NCBI RefSeq assembly: GCF_005937985.2
Contig: NZ_CP042172.1
Span: 310,001-374,000 of the forward strand
Length of the DNA: 64,000 nucleotides
Reading direction: 5' to 3'
Source of the DNA: Arthrobacter sp. KBS0702
Lineage (GTDB): Bacteria; Actinomycetota; Actinomycetes; Actinomycetales; Micrococcaceae
Shown: piece by piece, positions 25,897-34,136 of the stretch
How the letters are laid out: each line of letters begins with the position of its first letter
How positions within the stretch are numbered: position 1 is the stretch's first letter
Translations under genes and position numbers: made by a program
Notes under the pieces: generated by a model
What the model saw: only the letters and a program-made list of their open reading frames with translations
Databases searched by the model: none
What the model was told of the DNA's origin: nothing

Positions 25897-27000
25897 TTAC
25901 AGCAGGACAACCCATTCGGCGTAAAAAATTCCAAGGGCGACGGCGACGAAGAGACCCGCGATGATCCAGAAGCGGGACACCACGGTGACCTGTTCCCAGC
26001 CCTTCAGTTCAAAGTGGTGATGCAGCGGCGTCATGAGAAAGACGCGCTTGCCGCCGGAGAGTTTGAAAAAGCTCACCTGGATGATGACGGACAGGGTGAT
26101 CATCACGAACAGCCCGGCCATGATGACCAGGAGCAGCTGGGTGCGGGACAGAATGGCGAACCCCGCGATTGCGCCACCGAGGGCGAGCGACCCGGTGTCG
26201 CCCATGATGATCTTCGCCGGCGTGGTGTTCCACCAGAGGAATCCCACGAGGGAGCCGCACAGCGCAGCCGCGATCAGGGCCAGATCGAGCGGATCGCGAA
26301 CTTCGTAGCAAATATTGGCGGGGACACTGGGATCAGCGCATCGTTGGTTGAACTGCCAGATGCCCATCAGCATGTAAGCGCCGAAGACAAAGATGGACGC
26401 CCCCGCGGCCAGGCCATCCAGCCCGTCGGTGATGTTCACGCCGTTGGATGTTGCGGTGAGGATCAGGATGGACCACAAGACGAAGAGGATGGCGCCGATT
26501 AGCGGCCCGGCGAAGGCTAGATCGAAGGACGTGTCCCGAACGAATGAGATTGCCGTGGAGGCTGGAGTGCGTCCGTTCTTATCGGGGAAGTTGAGTGCGA
26601 GGAGGGCGAATGCCACCCCGACAGCCGTCTGGCCGATGACCTTCGCCGGCGCAGTGAGTCCAAGGCTGCGCTGCTTGGAGACCTTGATGTAGTCATCGAA
26701 AAAGCCCACGATGCCCATGCCGACCGCGACCATGAGCAACAGGAGTCCCGAGGCTGTTGGGCCGGTCGATTGACCAACCATCGTCATGACGCCGTGCGTT
26801 GCGAAGTAGGCAATCACCACCGACCCAATGATCCACGCCCCGCCCATGGTGGGAGTGCCACGCTTGGTGTGGTGGGAGGTGGGGCCATCGTCGCGGATGA
26901 ACTGGCCGTAGTTCTTCTTGACCAGGTAGCGAGCGAGCACCGGTGTGCCGCTCAACGTCAAAACCAGGGCCAAGGCCGCAGCAATCAGCAGCGCAATCAT
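25897..27000 (-). CDS. mraY: Phospho-N-acetylmuramoyl-pentapeptide transferase (MraY), stand-alone copy
   Basis: 367 residues from the ATG at 27000 (MIALLIAAALALVLTLSGTP) with GGAAGGGG upstream. It transfers phospho-MurNAc-pentapeptide from UDP to undecaprenyl phosphate, forming lipid I at the inner membrane face. All family motifs are intact: DDGPTSHHTKRGTPTMGG, FDDYIKV, NGVNITDGLDGLAAG, MGDTGSLALGG and MTPLHHHFELKGW, within about ten membrane segments. In actinobacteria mraY normally lies in the division-cell-wall cluster between murF and murD; here no cell-wall gene is adjacent and the gene is bracketed by REP-type repeats. It is therefore probably a second, functional paralogue, though the window cannot show whether the cluster copy exists. 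Confidence 0.9.
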   Translation of the reverse strand: MIALLIAAALALVLTLSGTPVLARYLVKKNYGQFIRDDGPTSHHTKRGTPTMGGAWIIGSVVIAYFATHGVMTMVGQSTGPTASGLLLLMVAVGMGIVGFFDDYIKVSKQRSLGLTAPAKVIGQTAVGVAFALLALNFPDKNGRTPASTAISFVRDTSFDLAFAGPLIGAILFVLWSILILTATSNGVNITDGLDGLAAGASIFVFGAYMLMGIWQFNQRCADPSVPANICYEVRDPLDLALIAAALCGSLVGFLWWNTTPAKIIMGDTGSLALGGAIAGFAILSRTQLLLVIMAGLFVMITLSVIIQVSFFKLSGGKRVFLMTPLHHHFELKGWEQVTVVSRFWIIAGLFVAVALGIFYAEWVVLL

Positions 27001-27145
27001 AAAACGGTGCCCCTTCCGTTTCCCGGACCCGTGGCATCCGGTCCGTTCCATCGAGTCCGTGACTGAGGAGGATCGCCGGGGCACCGCCGCCGACTCGTTC
27101 GACGCAGATCCTACCGGATCGTTTCTTCACCCACCGACGCTCGAT

Positions 27146-27236
27146 CCGCCATCGACTGCTCCGTCGCGGCCCTTTTGGGACGTGAAAACGGCCGTTACGG
27201 AGCAATCGAAGCGGTTTCGGGGCGGTTCGATGGCGG
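27146..27236. repeat. REP-type palindromic repeat, copy 2
   Basis: Contains the 56-base unit (27170-27225) shared with 25831-25886. Around it are nested inverted arms: CCGCCATCGA (27146-27155) with TCGATGGCGG (27227-27236), and CTGCTCCGTCGCGGCC with GGCCGTTACGGAGCA (imperfect). It forms a REP/BIME-like hairpin upstream of mraY. Confidence 0.75.
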
Positions 27237-27350
27237 CACGCGGGTTTGGGGACACGCCGACGGGCCCGGCTAGACTCGCACGCTGGGGTAGAACGCCATT
27301 GCCGCGGCCGGTCCCTGGGAGAGGTCCGCGGCGCAATCTCGACCAGAAGA

Positions 27351-27806
27351 GTGACTTTGAAAAAGACTGCACGTCCGTTGACCGCCGCCGCCCTCCTCGC
27401 CGCACTGGCCCTGACCGCCTGCTCGGCACCGGAAGCCGCGGCCCCGCCGTCGTCGTCCGCTGCTCCGGCAGCGTCGGCCTCCGCAACGCCCAGCCCCACC
27501 AAGACGTCGGGCCCCTATGGCGACTTCCCGACGGCGGCCGAGGCCTGCAAGACAATCTCGGAGCAGGCCACGGGCGCGTCGTTGTTCCCGCTCTCGGCAG
27601 CCCAAGGCAAGACCGCCGAACTCGAGCAGCTCAAAGCCGAACTGAGCCGCACGGCCGAGCGCGTCCCGGACAGCCTGAAGGCCGACTTCGCCAAACTCAA
27701 CCAAGTGGCCGTGGCCGGCCTGAGCGACCAGACCGTCTACTCCAGCGGCAAGTTCCAAGCCGCCATGGCACCGGTGACGGGCTGGATCGCCGCCAACTGC
27801 AAGTAG
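27351..27806 (+). CDS. Predicted lipoprotein
   Basis: 151 residues from a GTG at 27351 (TTG at 27357 is the alternative). The signal peptide KKTARPLTAAALLAALALTAC has lipobox LTAC, then a Ser/Pro/Ala linker, then a helical domain (EACKTISEQATGA, AELEQLKAELSRTAERVPDSLKADFAKL, ending WIAANCK) with two Cys that probably pair. Anchored on the outer membrane face; family not recognised. It lies about 100 bases before the Asp23 operon but has its own start region. Confidence 0.7.
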   Translation: MTLKKTARPLTAAALLAALALTACSAPEAAAPPSSSAAPAASASATPSPTKTSGPYGDFPTAAEACKTISEQATGASLFPLSAAQGKTAELEQLKAELSRTAERVPDSLKADFAKLNQVAVAGLSDQTVYSSGKFQAAMAPVTGWIAANCK

Positions 27807-27904
27807 GCGGCTCCACCCGGGTGGCCCTGCCGAAATCCCGCCAATCTGGCCCGACGGTCGTCCCCAAGGGCTAGGGTGGTGTCAAAGAGAAGGGGGAGTG
27901 CCAC

Positions 27905-28366
27905 ATGGAGTACCAGGATCCTCAGTCAGCACCGGGCCTGGAGGTGGTGCCGGCGGGGCCGGCCCGTGCCGCGACCGGCCGCACCGTCATTTCCGAAGCT
28001 GCCGTCGCCAAGGTTGCCGGCATCGCAGCCCGGGCCGTCCCCGGGGTGTATTCCCTCGGCAGCGGCCCGTCCCGGGCCCTGGGCGCCTTCCGCGACGCCG
28101 TCGGCAGCACCGACCATGCCGCCGGGGTGCGCGCCGAGGTTGGCGAGACCCAGGTGGCCGTGGACATTGACCTCGTCGCGCTCTACGGCACCCCGTTGCA
28201 CCCCCTCGCGGACCAGATCCGGGCGGCGGTCTACGCCGCCGTGGAGGAACTCGTCGGACTCCAGGTCATCGAAGTCAACATCGAGATCCATGATGTCTTC
28301 GTCCCCGGCCCGCCCAAGCCGCCGGCCCCCGGCGAAACCCGGCCCATGAGGGAGGCCCTCCAGTGA
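27905..28366 (+). CDS. Asp23/Gls24 family envelope stress protein
   Basis: 153 residues. The Asp23 domain covers about 25-135: RTVISEAAVAKVAGIAARAVPGV, VDIDLVALYGTPLHPLADQIRAAVYAAVEELVGLQVIEVNIEIHDV. Known: Asp23 proteins bind beneath the membrane through AmaP and respond to cell-envelope or alkaline stress. It is the first gene of a five-gene run in which each start overlaps or touches the previous stop, ending with amaP at 29662. Confidence 0.88.
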   Translation: MEYQDPQSAPGLEVVPAGPARAATGRTVISEAAVAKVAGIAARAVPGVYSLGSGPSRALGAFRDAVGSTDHAAGVRAEVGETQVAVDIDLVALYGTPLHPLADQIRAAVYAAVEELVGLQVIEVNIEIHDVFVPGPPKPPAPGETRPMREALQ

Positions 28367-28554
28367 ACCTGACCGTAGTCGGCATGTCCGCCGGCGCCTT
28401 CCTGGCGTTTATGTCTTTCGCGTTCGGCGTCTGGGGCTTCCTGGGCTCCCTGCTTTTCATGGCCCTCGGAGCCCTGCTGGGCCGTGCGGCGGAAGGGAAA
28501 CTGGACCTGCGCAGCGTCTTCGACGCCATCACGGGCCGGCGTTCCTCCTCATGA
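28363..28554 (+). CDS. Small membrane protein of the Asp23 operon (DUF2273-like)
   Basis: 63 residues from a GTG overlapping the Asp23 stop. One or two hydrophobic segments (VVGMSAGAFLAFMSFAFGVWGFLGSLLFMALGALLG) and a basic tail (DLRSVFDAITGRRSSS). Position and size match the small membrane proteins that accompany Asp23/AmaP. Probably an accessory anchor. Confidence 0.75.
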   Translation: MNLTVVGMSAGAFLAFMSFAFGVWGFLGSLLFMALGALLGRAAEGKLDLRSVFDAITGRRSSS

Positions 28555-28919
28555 GCGTCTCCGCTGGACGCCCGCTGGCCGGGCACAACCGGATCAGCAC
28601 GCAGGCGCTCACGAGCCTCGCCCGCGCCGCAGCCGCCGAGGCGCTCGGCGTGCCGCCGCAGGACGTCCGGGCTGACTGGACCGACGACGGTGGCCTGCTG
28701 GCACTGTCGCTCGTCACGCCGATCGCCGTCCCGTCGCTGACCGCTGTGCTGCGGGACCCCGCCCGCGTGGCCGGCTTCGGCGGCCCCATCTGGGACCGGG
28801 CGGTTGCCGCTAAGGCGCAAATCCTGCGCCGCGTGACGGAACTCAGCGGCGCACAGCTGAGCCGGGTGGACATCCGCATCAGCGGCGCCAGCGTCAGCGA
28901 CGGAGGGAGGGTGCGGTGA
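28551..28919 (+). CDS. Asp23-operon protein, Asp23-like
   Basis: 122 residues, starting four bases before the previous stop. It reads as a divergent Asp23-like module: ISTQALTSLARAAAAEALGVPPQDVRADWTDDGG, LSLVTPIAV, then VTELSGAQLSRVDIRISGA. It lacks membrane segments, so it is presumably cytoplasmic and recruited to the membrane by the operon's anchors. Its exact role is unknown. Confidence 0.7.
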   Translation: MSVSAGRPLAGHNRISTQALTSLARAAAAEALGVPPQDVRADWTDDGGLLALSLVTPIAVPSLTAVLRDPARVAGFGGPIWDRAVAAKAQILRRVTELSGAQLSRVDIRISGASVSDGGRVR

Positions 28920-29665
28920 GCCACGCAGCCGAACGCCACCACCGCGGAGCGGCGCCCCACGAGGGAGCGCCCCACGATGCCGCGCCCCACGATGCCGCGC
29001 CCCACGAAGGAACCCCCCACGAAGGAACGCCCCACGGAACGGGCGTCGGCCCCATCGCCGCCCCGGCCGCCGGACCCGACCTCCGTCCCGGTGGGGCCAG
29101 GATGGAACGCGTCCTGGCGCGGGAGACCAGCTCGTCGCGGGCATCCGCCGCTGTCATCGCGGCCATCCTTGTTATCGGGCTGTGCGGCTACGCCCTGCTC
29201 GAGACCGCGGTGCGCGCCGTCGGGCAGCCGCCGTGGCTGATTGACCCGCAAACCGCTGCCGACCGGATCACTGCCCTCCCCGCCGGGGTCGCCCCGCTGC
29301 TACTCGGCGTCACCGGTGCCGTGGTCTTTGCGGCTGGACTCTTCTTCTTCCTCAACGCGGTGCTGCCCGGACGGCGGGCCCGGCACGTGCTGGCGGACCC
29401 GCGTGCCGCCGTCGTGGTCGATGACGAGGTGATCGCCTCGGCGGTGGCACGGCGTGCCCGGCTGGCCGCCAATGTGACGCAGGAGCAGGTAATGGTGGTC
29501 GTCTCACGGCGCCAGGTGCTGGTCAATGTCCGGCCGACCTCCGGCGTGCCGCTCCGCGAGGCCGACGTACGGGCGGCCGTGGAGGCCGAACTGCGGGCCA
29601 TGGCGCCGTCGCCCATGCCCGAGGTCCGCGTCAACCTTGCTGCCTCGGGGGTGATCGGCGCGTGA
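28916..29665 (+). CDS. DUF6286 membrane protein with APHEG-repeat N-terminus
   Basis: 249 residues from a GTG overlapping the previous stop. The first 45 residues are a low-complexity tail of five-residue repeats (APHEG, APHDA, TPHEG). Two membrane segments follow (about 77-97 and 120-145), then a cytoplasmic domain 'VVDDEVIASAVARRARLAANVTQEQVMVVVSRRQVLVNVRPTSG' like DUF6286. Known: DUF6286 genes are regular members of actinobacterial asp23/amaP operons. The His-rich tail is probably an expansion of the 15-base DNA repeat beneath it. Confidence 0.8.
   Translation: MSHAAERHHRGAAPHEGAPHDAAPHDAAPHEGTPHEGTPHGTGVGPIAAPAAGPDLRPGGARMERVLARETSSSRASAAVIAAILVIGLCGYALLETAVRAVGQPPWLIDPQTAADRITALPAGVAPLLLGVTGAVVFAAGLFFFLNAVLPGRRARHVLADPRAAVVVDDEVIASAVARRARLAANVTQEQVMVVVSRRQVLVNVRPTSGVPLREADVRAAVEAELRAMAPSPMPEVRVNLAASGVIGA
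28952..29041 (+). repeat. 15-base tandem repeat inside the DUF6286 gene
   Basis: About six in-frame units of the form GCGCCCCACGANGSN encode Ala/Thr-Pro-His-Glu/Asp-Gly/Ala. In-frame units can vary in number by slippage without breaking the gene. Confidence 0.8.
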
Positions 29666-30273
29666 ACGGCACCCCACGAATCCTGAACCGGATCCTGATC
29701 GGCATCCTCGGCGCCAAACTCCTTGTCATCGGGGCGTTGCTGGTCCTGCTGGCCACCGTGCCCGCGGTCGGAACCTGGTGGCAGGGCTGGTCCGCCGAAA
29801 TGTGGGCCGGCGTCCGCGGTCTGTTCGACCGCACCAGGGTCCCCGGCCGGTCCGAAAGCTGGCTGTGGTTTGTCATGGTGGTCCTGCTGCTGGCGGTGAT
29901 CGGTGTCATGGTGGCGTGGCTGGCACAACAGGGCAAAGGCAGGGCGAACCTGCTCGTTGACGCGGACGACGCCGGCGAGGTGCCCGGCAGCGTCCGGATC
30001 GGCGGCGGCGTTGCGGAACAGGCGCTCAGGGCCGCGCTGGCCGACCGGCCGGACCTGGCTGGCGCCACGGTGGCCACCTATGAATTCGAGGGCGAGCCGG
30101 CCCTCCGGATCCGGGTGCAGCCGCGCCAGGGCGTGGCGCCGCACGTCCTGGCCGCGGAGGTCTCGGCCCTCGTTCAGGCGCTGGACGCCGTCGTCGGCAA
30201 GCGCACGCCCGTACTGATCCATATCGGGTCCGGGGCGCGCTCCAGGTTCGGCCGCGCCGAGCGGGTGCGCTGA
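29662..30273 (+). CDS. amaP: Alkaline shock response membrane anchor protein AmaP
   Basis: 203 residues. Two N-terminal membrane helices (about 8-35 and 70-93: ILNRILIGILGAKLLVIGALLVLLATVP; WLWFVMVVLLLAVIGVMVAWLA) flank an outside loop, followed by a soluble domain (SVRIGGGVAEQALRAALADRPDLAGATVATYEFEG). This is the AmaP layout that anchors Asp23 at the membrane. It is the last gene of the operon. Its stop is followed by G/C-rich inverted sequence and a T6 run near 30308-30313 that may terminate transcription. Confidence 0.85.
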   Translation: MNGTPRILNRILIGILGAKLLVIGALLVLLATVPAVGTWWQGWSAEMWAGVRGLFDRTRVPGRSESWLWFVMVVLLLAVIGVMVAWLAQQGKGRANLLVDADDAGEVPGSVRIGGGVAEQALRAALADRPDLAGATVATYEFEGEPALRIRVQPRQGVAPHVLAAEVSALVQALDAVVGKRTPVLIHIGSGARSRFGRAERVR

Positions 30274-30428
30274 CCGGAGCCGCGTTCCGGAGGTGAGGCC
30301 GGCCGTGTTTTTTGGAAACATTTGCCCCACCCGAAACGCAGGCCCCAGCCCTCACGCGCCGCGGCGGGCCGGGGGCTCAGGCGCGGGGTGCCTGCCCCGG
30401 AAGAGGTTCCCATTGCGTAAAGCTTTAA

Positions 30429-30442
30429 TGTAAACGCTTGCA
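30429..30442 (+). promoter_or_regulatory. LacI-family operator before the sugar transporter
   Basis: TGTAAACGCTTGCA is a close match to the LacI/CcpA-type palindrome (TGTAAACGNTTACA-like). It lies about 85 bases before the binding-protein gene, and a LacI regulator ends the same cluster, so it is the probable operator. Confidence 0.7.
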
Positions 30443-30526
30443 TTCCTCACCGCCGGGTCGCTAGTGTGATGGTCACCACACCAACTGCACCACCGGTCCA
30501 ACCGGTACTCAGCGAGGAGCACCTGT

Positions 30527-31819
30527 ATGAAAACCCGTAAGTATCTACTTCCCGTAGCCGCGGCCGGTGTCCTGGCCCTCTCCCTCTCGGCCTGTGCAGG
30601 CGGCAGCGGAGGAGGAGGCGGCGGCGGCGGGACCGCGGGCGGGGGCGACGCGGCAGCCAACCTCGACGGCCGCGGCCCCATCACCTACGTCCAGGGCAAG
30701 GACAACAGCAACGTCGTCCGACCGCTGATTGAAAAGTGGAACGCCTCGCACCCGAACGAAAAGGTCACGTTCAAGGAGCAAACCGACCAGGCCGACCAGC
30801 AGCACGACGACCTCGTCCAGAACTTCCAGGCCAAGAACGCCAACTACGACGTGGTCAGCGTCGACGTCGTCTGGACCGCCGAGTTCGCCGCCAAGGGCTG
30901 GCTCCAGCCGCTCAAGGACAAGATGGCTCTGGACACGGCCGGAATGCTGAAGCCGACCCTCGACGCCGCGTCCTACAAGGGCACCCTGTACGCTGCGCCG
31001 GAATCTTCCGACGGCGGCATCCTCTACTACCGCAAGGACCTCGTGCCCACGCCGCCCAAGACGTGGGACGAGATGATGAGCATGTGCTCGATCGCCAAGA
31101 CGAACAACATCGCCTGCTACTCAGGACAGTTCTCGAAATATGAGGGACTCACGGTCAACGCCTCCGAGGCCATCAACTCCGCAGGCGGATCGGTGCTCGA
31201 CAAGGACGGCAAGCCCAGCCTGAACACCCCGGAAGCCAAGGCCGGACTTGAAAACCTGGCCAAGGCCTACGCGGATGGCAATATCCCCAAGGAAGCCATC
31301 ACCTACAAGGAAGAGGAGTCCCGGCAGGCGTTCCAGGACGGCAAGCTGCTGTTCCTGCGCAACTGGCCGTACGTCTACAACCTGGCCGTCAGCGAAGGCT
31401 CCTCCAAGGTCAAAAACGTGCTTGGCATGACCGCCCTCCCCGGCAAGTCCGGCCCCGGTGCTTCCTCGCTCGGCGGCCACAGCGCCGGCATGAGCGTCTA
31501 CTCCAAGAACAAGGCCACCGCCCTGGACTTCCTGAAGTTCCTCACCACCGAGGAGACGCAGAAGTTCTTCGCAACGCAGGGCTCGCTCGCGCCGGTGCTG
31601 TCCAAGCTCTATGAGGACAAGGACCTGGTCGCCAAGCTGCCGTACCTGCCCGTGCTGAAGACCTCGATCGAGAACGCCGTCCCGCGTCCGGTGACCCCGT
31701 TCTACCCGGCCGTTACCAAGGCCATCCAGGACAACGCATACTCGGCCATCAAGGGCGAGAAGGCAGTGGACGCAGCGCTGTCCGACATGCAGAAGTCCAT
31801 CGAAACCCAGTCAAAGTAG
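30527..31819 (+). CDS. ABC transporter sugar-binding lipoprotein (CUT1, trehalose/maltose type)
   Basis: 430 residues. Signal peptide with lipobox LSAC (Cys about 23), then a Gly-rich linker. The mature protein is a family 1 extracellular solute-binding protein (ITYVQGKDNSNVVRPLIEKWNASHP, YDVVSVDVVWTAEFAAKGWLQPL, LYAAPESSDGGILYYRKDLV), closest in style to LpqY-like trehalose-binding proteins. It captures the sugar outside the membrane and delivers it to the two permeases that follow at 31826 and 32860. Substrate is inferred from family resemblance only. The GAGGAG ribosome site supports the ATG. Confidence 0.9.
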   Translation: MKTRKYLLPVAAAGVLALSLSACAGGSGGGGGGGGTAGGGDAAANLDGRGPITYVQGKDNSNVVRPLIEKWNASHPNEKVTFKEQTDQADQQHDDLVQNFQAKNANYDVVSVDVVWTAEFAAKGWLQPLKDKMALDTAGMLKPTLDAASYKGTLYAAPESSDGGILYYRKDLVPTPPKTWDEMMSMCSIAKTNNIACYSGQFSKYEGLTVNASEAINSAGGSVLDKDGKPSLNTPEAKAGLENLAKAYADGNIPKEAITYKEEESRQAFQDGKLLFLRNWPYVYNLAVSEGSSKVKNVLGMTALPGKSGPGASSLGGHSAGMSVYSKNKATALDFLKFLTTEETQKFFATQGSLAPVLSKLYEDKDLVAKLPYLPVLKTSIENAVPRPVTPFYPAVTKAIQDNAYSAIKGEKAVDAALSDMQKSIETQSK

Positions 31820-31825
31820 TCCAAC

Positions 31826-32863
31826 ATGGCAACTGAATTGGGCCCGACGCCGGTCAAGAAGCCGGCGTCGGGCGGGACCGAGCTCCACCACGCACCAAAG
31901 GGGGTGGGGGAGGACAACGTGATCGCGAGCCAGGGCAAGTGGGCGTCGTGGCTCCTGGCCCCCACCATCGTCGCGCTGTCCATCGTCATTGTGTACCCGA
32001 TCATCAGCGCCATCGTGATGTCCTTCCAGGCCGACGCCGGCCTGGACCCGGCCACCGGCCTCTTCACCGAGGGCGGCCCGGCCGGCTTCTCGAACTACAT
32101 CAACTGGCTCGCACAGCAGTGCGCGGCGCCCGACGGCGGGACCGTGTCCTGCCCGCCCGGCACGCTGGGCTCCCAGTTCTGGTCCGCGACGGCCACCACG
32201 TTCTTCTTCACCGTGGTCACCGTGGCGCTGGAGACCGTGCTCGGTTTCTGGATGGCCATGATCATGGCCCGCACCTTCAAGGGCCGCAGCCTGGTCCGCG
32301 CCGCCGTGCTGGTGCCGTGGGCCATCCCCACCGCCGTCACGGCCAAGCTCTGGCTGTTCATCTTCGCCTTCGAGGGCATCGCCAACAAGCTCTTCAACAC
32401 GACCATCCTGTGGACGGGCAGCGAATGGCCGGCCAAGTGGGCGGTCATCATTGCCGACGTCTGGAAAACGACGCCGTTCATGGCGCTGCTGATCCTGGCC
32501 GGCCTGCAGATGATTCCCGCCGAGGTGTATGAGGCGGCCAAGGTTGACGGCGCCTCGGCGTGGCAGCGGTTCCGGCTGATCACCCTGCCGCTGGTGAAGC
32601 CGGCACTGATGGTGGCCATCCTGTTCCGCACCCTCGACGCGCTCCGGATGTTCGACCTCCCGTACATCCTGACCGGCGGCGCGAACAACACCACAACGCT
32701 GTCCATCCTGGTGATCAACCAGATCAGGCAGGGCTTCAACGTGGCGGCGGCGCTGTCCACCATCACGTTCATCATCATTTTCCTTGTCGCCTTCATCTTC
32801 GTGCGCTTCCTCGGCGCCAATGTCGTGGAGCAGCAGACCGGCGCAAGTAAGGGGAAGAAATGA
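31826..32863 (+). CDS. ABC sugar transporter permease (MalF-like)
   Basis: 345 residues with about six membrane segments after a cytoplasmic N-terminal tail of 35 residues. The EAA loop that contacts the ATPase is present (VYEAAKVDGASAWQRFRLITLPLVKP). CUT1 permease 1, partner of the permease at 32860, whose start overlaps its stop. No ATP-binding subunit is encoded in the cluster, so a shared MsiK-type ATPase elsewhere is expected. Confidence 0.92.
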   Translation: MATELGPTPVKKPASGGTELHHAPKGVGEDNVIASQGKWASWLLAPTIVALSIVIVYPIISAIVMSFQADAGLDPATGLFTEGGPAGFSNYINWLAQQCAAPDGGTVSCPPGTLGSQFWSATATTFFFTVVTVALETVLGFWMAMIMARTFKGRSLVRAAVLVPWAIPTAVTAKLWLFIFAFEGIANKLFNTTILWTGSEWPAKWAVIIADVWKTTPFMALLILAGLQMIPAEVYEAAKVDGASAWQRFRLITLPLVKPALMVAILFRTLDALRMFDLPYILTGGANNTTTLSILVINQIRQGFNVAAALSTITFIIIFLVAFIFVRFLGANVVEQQTGASKGKK

Positions 32864-33750
32864 CCACCGCCGCGACCGAACTGCGCGCGCAGCAGGACCA
32901 GGGACGCAAGACCGCCCAGAACCGCGAGAAGTGGGCCCAGGGACGGACCTACATCAGTGCCGTAGTGATCCTCATCTGGTGCCTGGCCCCGGCGTACTGG
33001 ATGGTGGTGACGGCCTTCCGCGAGGTGGGGTTCACCTACGACACCTCGATCCTGCCGACGCATGTCACGCTGGACAACTTCAACACCGCGTTCGACACCT
33101 CCTTCGGGAACCACTTCGGCCAGGCGCTGCTCAACAGCGTTTTCATCGGCGTCGTGGTGACCGTGGTGTCGCTGCTGATCGGTGTTTTCGCCGCCTATGC
33201 CCTCGCCCGGTTGAACTTCCGGTTCAAGTACCTCGTGCTCGGGTTCATCCTGGGGGCCTCGATGTTCCCGGGCGTCGCCCTGATCACCCCGCTGTTCCAG
33301 TTGTTCACCAACATCGGCTGGATGGGGACCTACCAGGCCCTGATCATCCCGAACATCTCGTTCGTGCTGCCGCTGACGGTGTACACGATGACGTCGTTCT
33401 TCCGCGAAATGCCGTGGGAGCTCGAGGAGTCGGCCCGGGTGGACGGCTGCACCCAGGGCCAGGCGTTCCGCAAGGTGATCATGCCGCTCGCCGCGCCGGC
33501 CATCTTCACGACGGCCATCCTGGCATTCATCTCCTCGTGGAACGAGTTCCTGATCGCCAGCCAGCTCTCGTCCGACAAGACCCAGCCGGTCACCGTCGCC
33601 ATCGCGAGCTTCGCGGGCGCGCAGCCCAACCAGATCCCCTACACGGCGATCATGGCGGCCGGCACGATCGTGACGATTCCGCTGGTGATCCTGGTGCTGG
33701 TGTTCCAGCGCAAGATCGTGGCGGGCCTGACGGCAGGCGCCGTCAAGTGA
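32860..33750 (+). CDS. ABC sugar transporter permease (MalG-like)
   Basis: 296 residues, six predicted membrane segments, EAA loop ELEESARVDGCTQGQAFRKVIMPLAAP near residue 190. CUT1 permease 2; it forms the heterodimeric channel with the preceding gene, overlapping it by four bases (ATGA). Confidence 0.92.
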   Translation: MTTAATELRAQQDQGRKTAQNREKWAQGRTYISAVVILIWCLAPAYWMVVTAFREVGFTYDTSILPTHVTLDNFNTAFDTSFGNHFGQALLNSVFIGVVVTVVSLLIGVFAAYALARLNFRFKYLVLGFILGASMFPGVALITPLFQLFTNIGWMGTYQALIIPNISFVLPLTVYTMTSFFREMPWELEESARVDGCTQGQAFRKVIMPLAAPAIFTTAILAFISSWNEFLIASQLSSDKTQPVTVAIASFAGAQPNQIPYTAIMAAGTIVTIPLVILVLVFQRKIVAGLTAGAVK

Positions 33751-33774
33751 CGGCCTCGTGACGGCGGGTTTGTC

Positions 33775-34029
33775 ATGACGGCCGGACAGAACCGCGGCGA
33801 GGTCCATCCCACGCACCGCAGGGTGCGTTCGGGCGACGACTTCGACATCATCATCGGGTTCCTGGGCTTCTGGGCCCTGGTCCTGCTGGCGGTCACAATC
33901 TGGATGGAGGTGACCGCCCAGCCGGCCCTCGGCTGGGCCCTGGGGCTGCTGGCGACGCTGCTTGCCCTGTACGGAATGATCCGGCTCCGGCGGCGGCTTC
34001 CGGGGCGGACGGCAGCCCGGCGACGCTGA
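33775..34029 (+). CDS. Small two-span membrane protein in the sugar-transport cluster
   Basis: 84 residues from an ATG 24 bases after the permease stop. A hydrophilic N-terminus (about 25 residues) is followed by two membrane helices (IIIGFLGFWALVLLAVTIWM and GWALGLLATLLALYGMIRL) and an Arg-rich tail. Such small proteins often ride between CUT1 permeases and the regulator in Arthrobacter-type clusters; role unknown. Confidence 0.65.
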   Translation: MTAGQNRGEVHPTHRRVRSGDDFDIIIGFLGFWALVLLAVTIWMEVTAQPALGWALGLLATLLALYGMIRLRRRLPGRTAARRR

Positions 34030-34136
34030 GCGCCGGCGTCACATGCGGCGCCGGTGCCCTAGCGACACTAGGATGAAACGGCGCCGCGGGGCGCCGCGCC
34101 GGCCGCGCTTCTGCGGCCGGCCGATAAGGGGACACG

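Noticed and set aside
28952..29041. Possible CRISPR or minisatellite outside a gene
   Set aside because: The units are in frame within a coding sequence and have no spacers.
32095..33816. Long open frame opposite the sugar permeases
   Set aside because: A mirror of high third-position G+C on the other strand; His/Arg/Gly-rich composition, no ribosome site, and both permeases on the plus strand are certain. The same applies to long frames opposite mmsA, the acyl-CoA ligase, the dehydrogenase at 49404 and kdpD.
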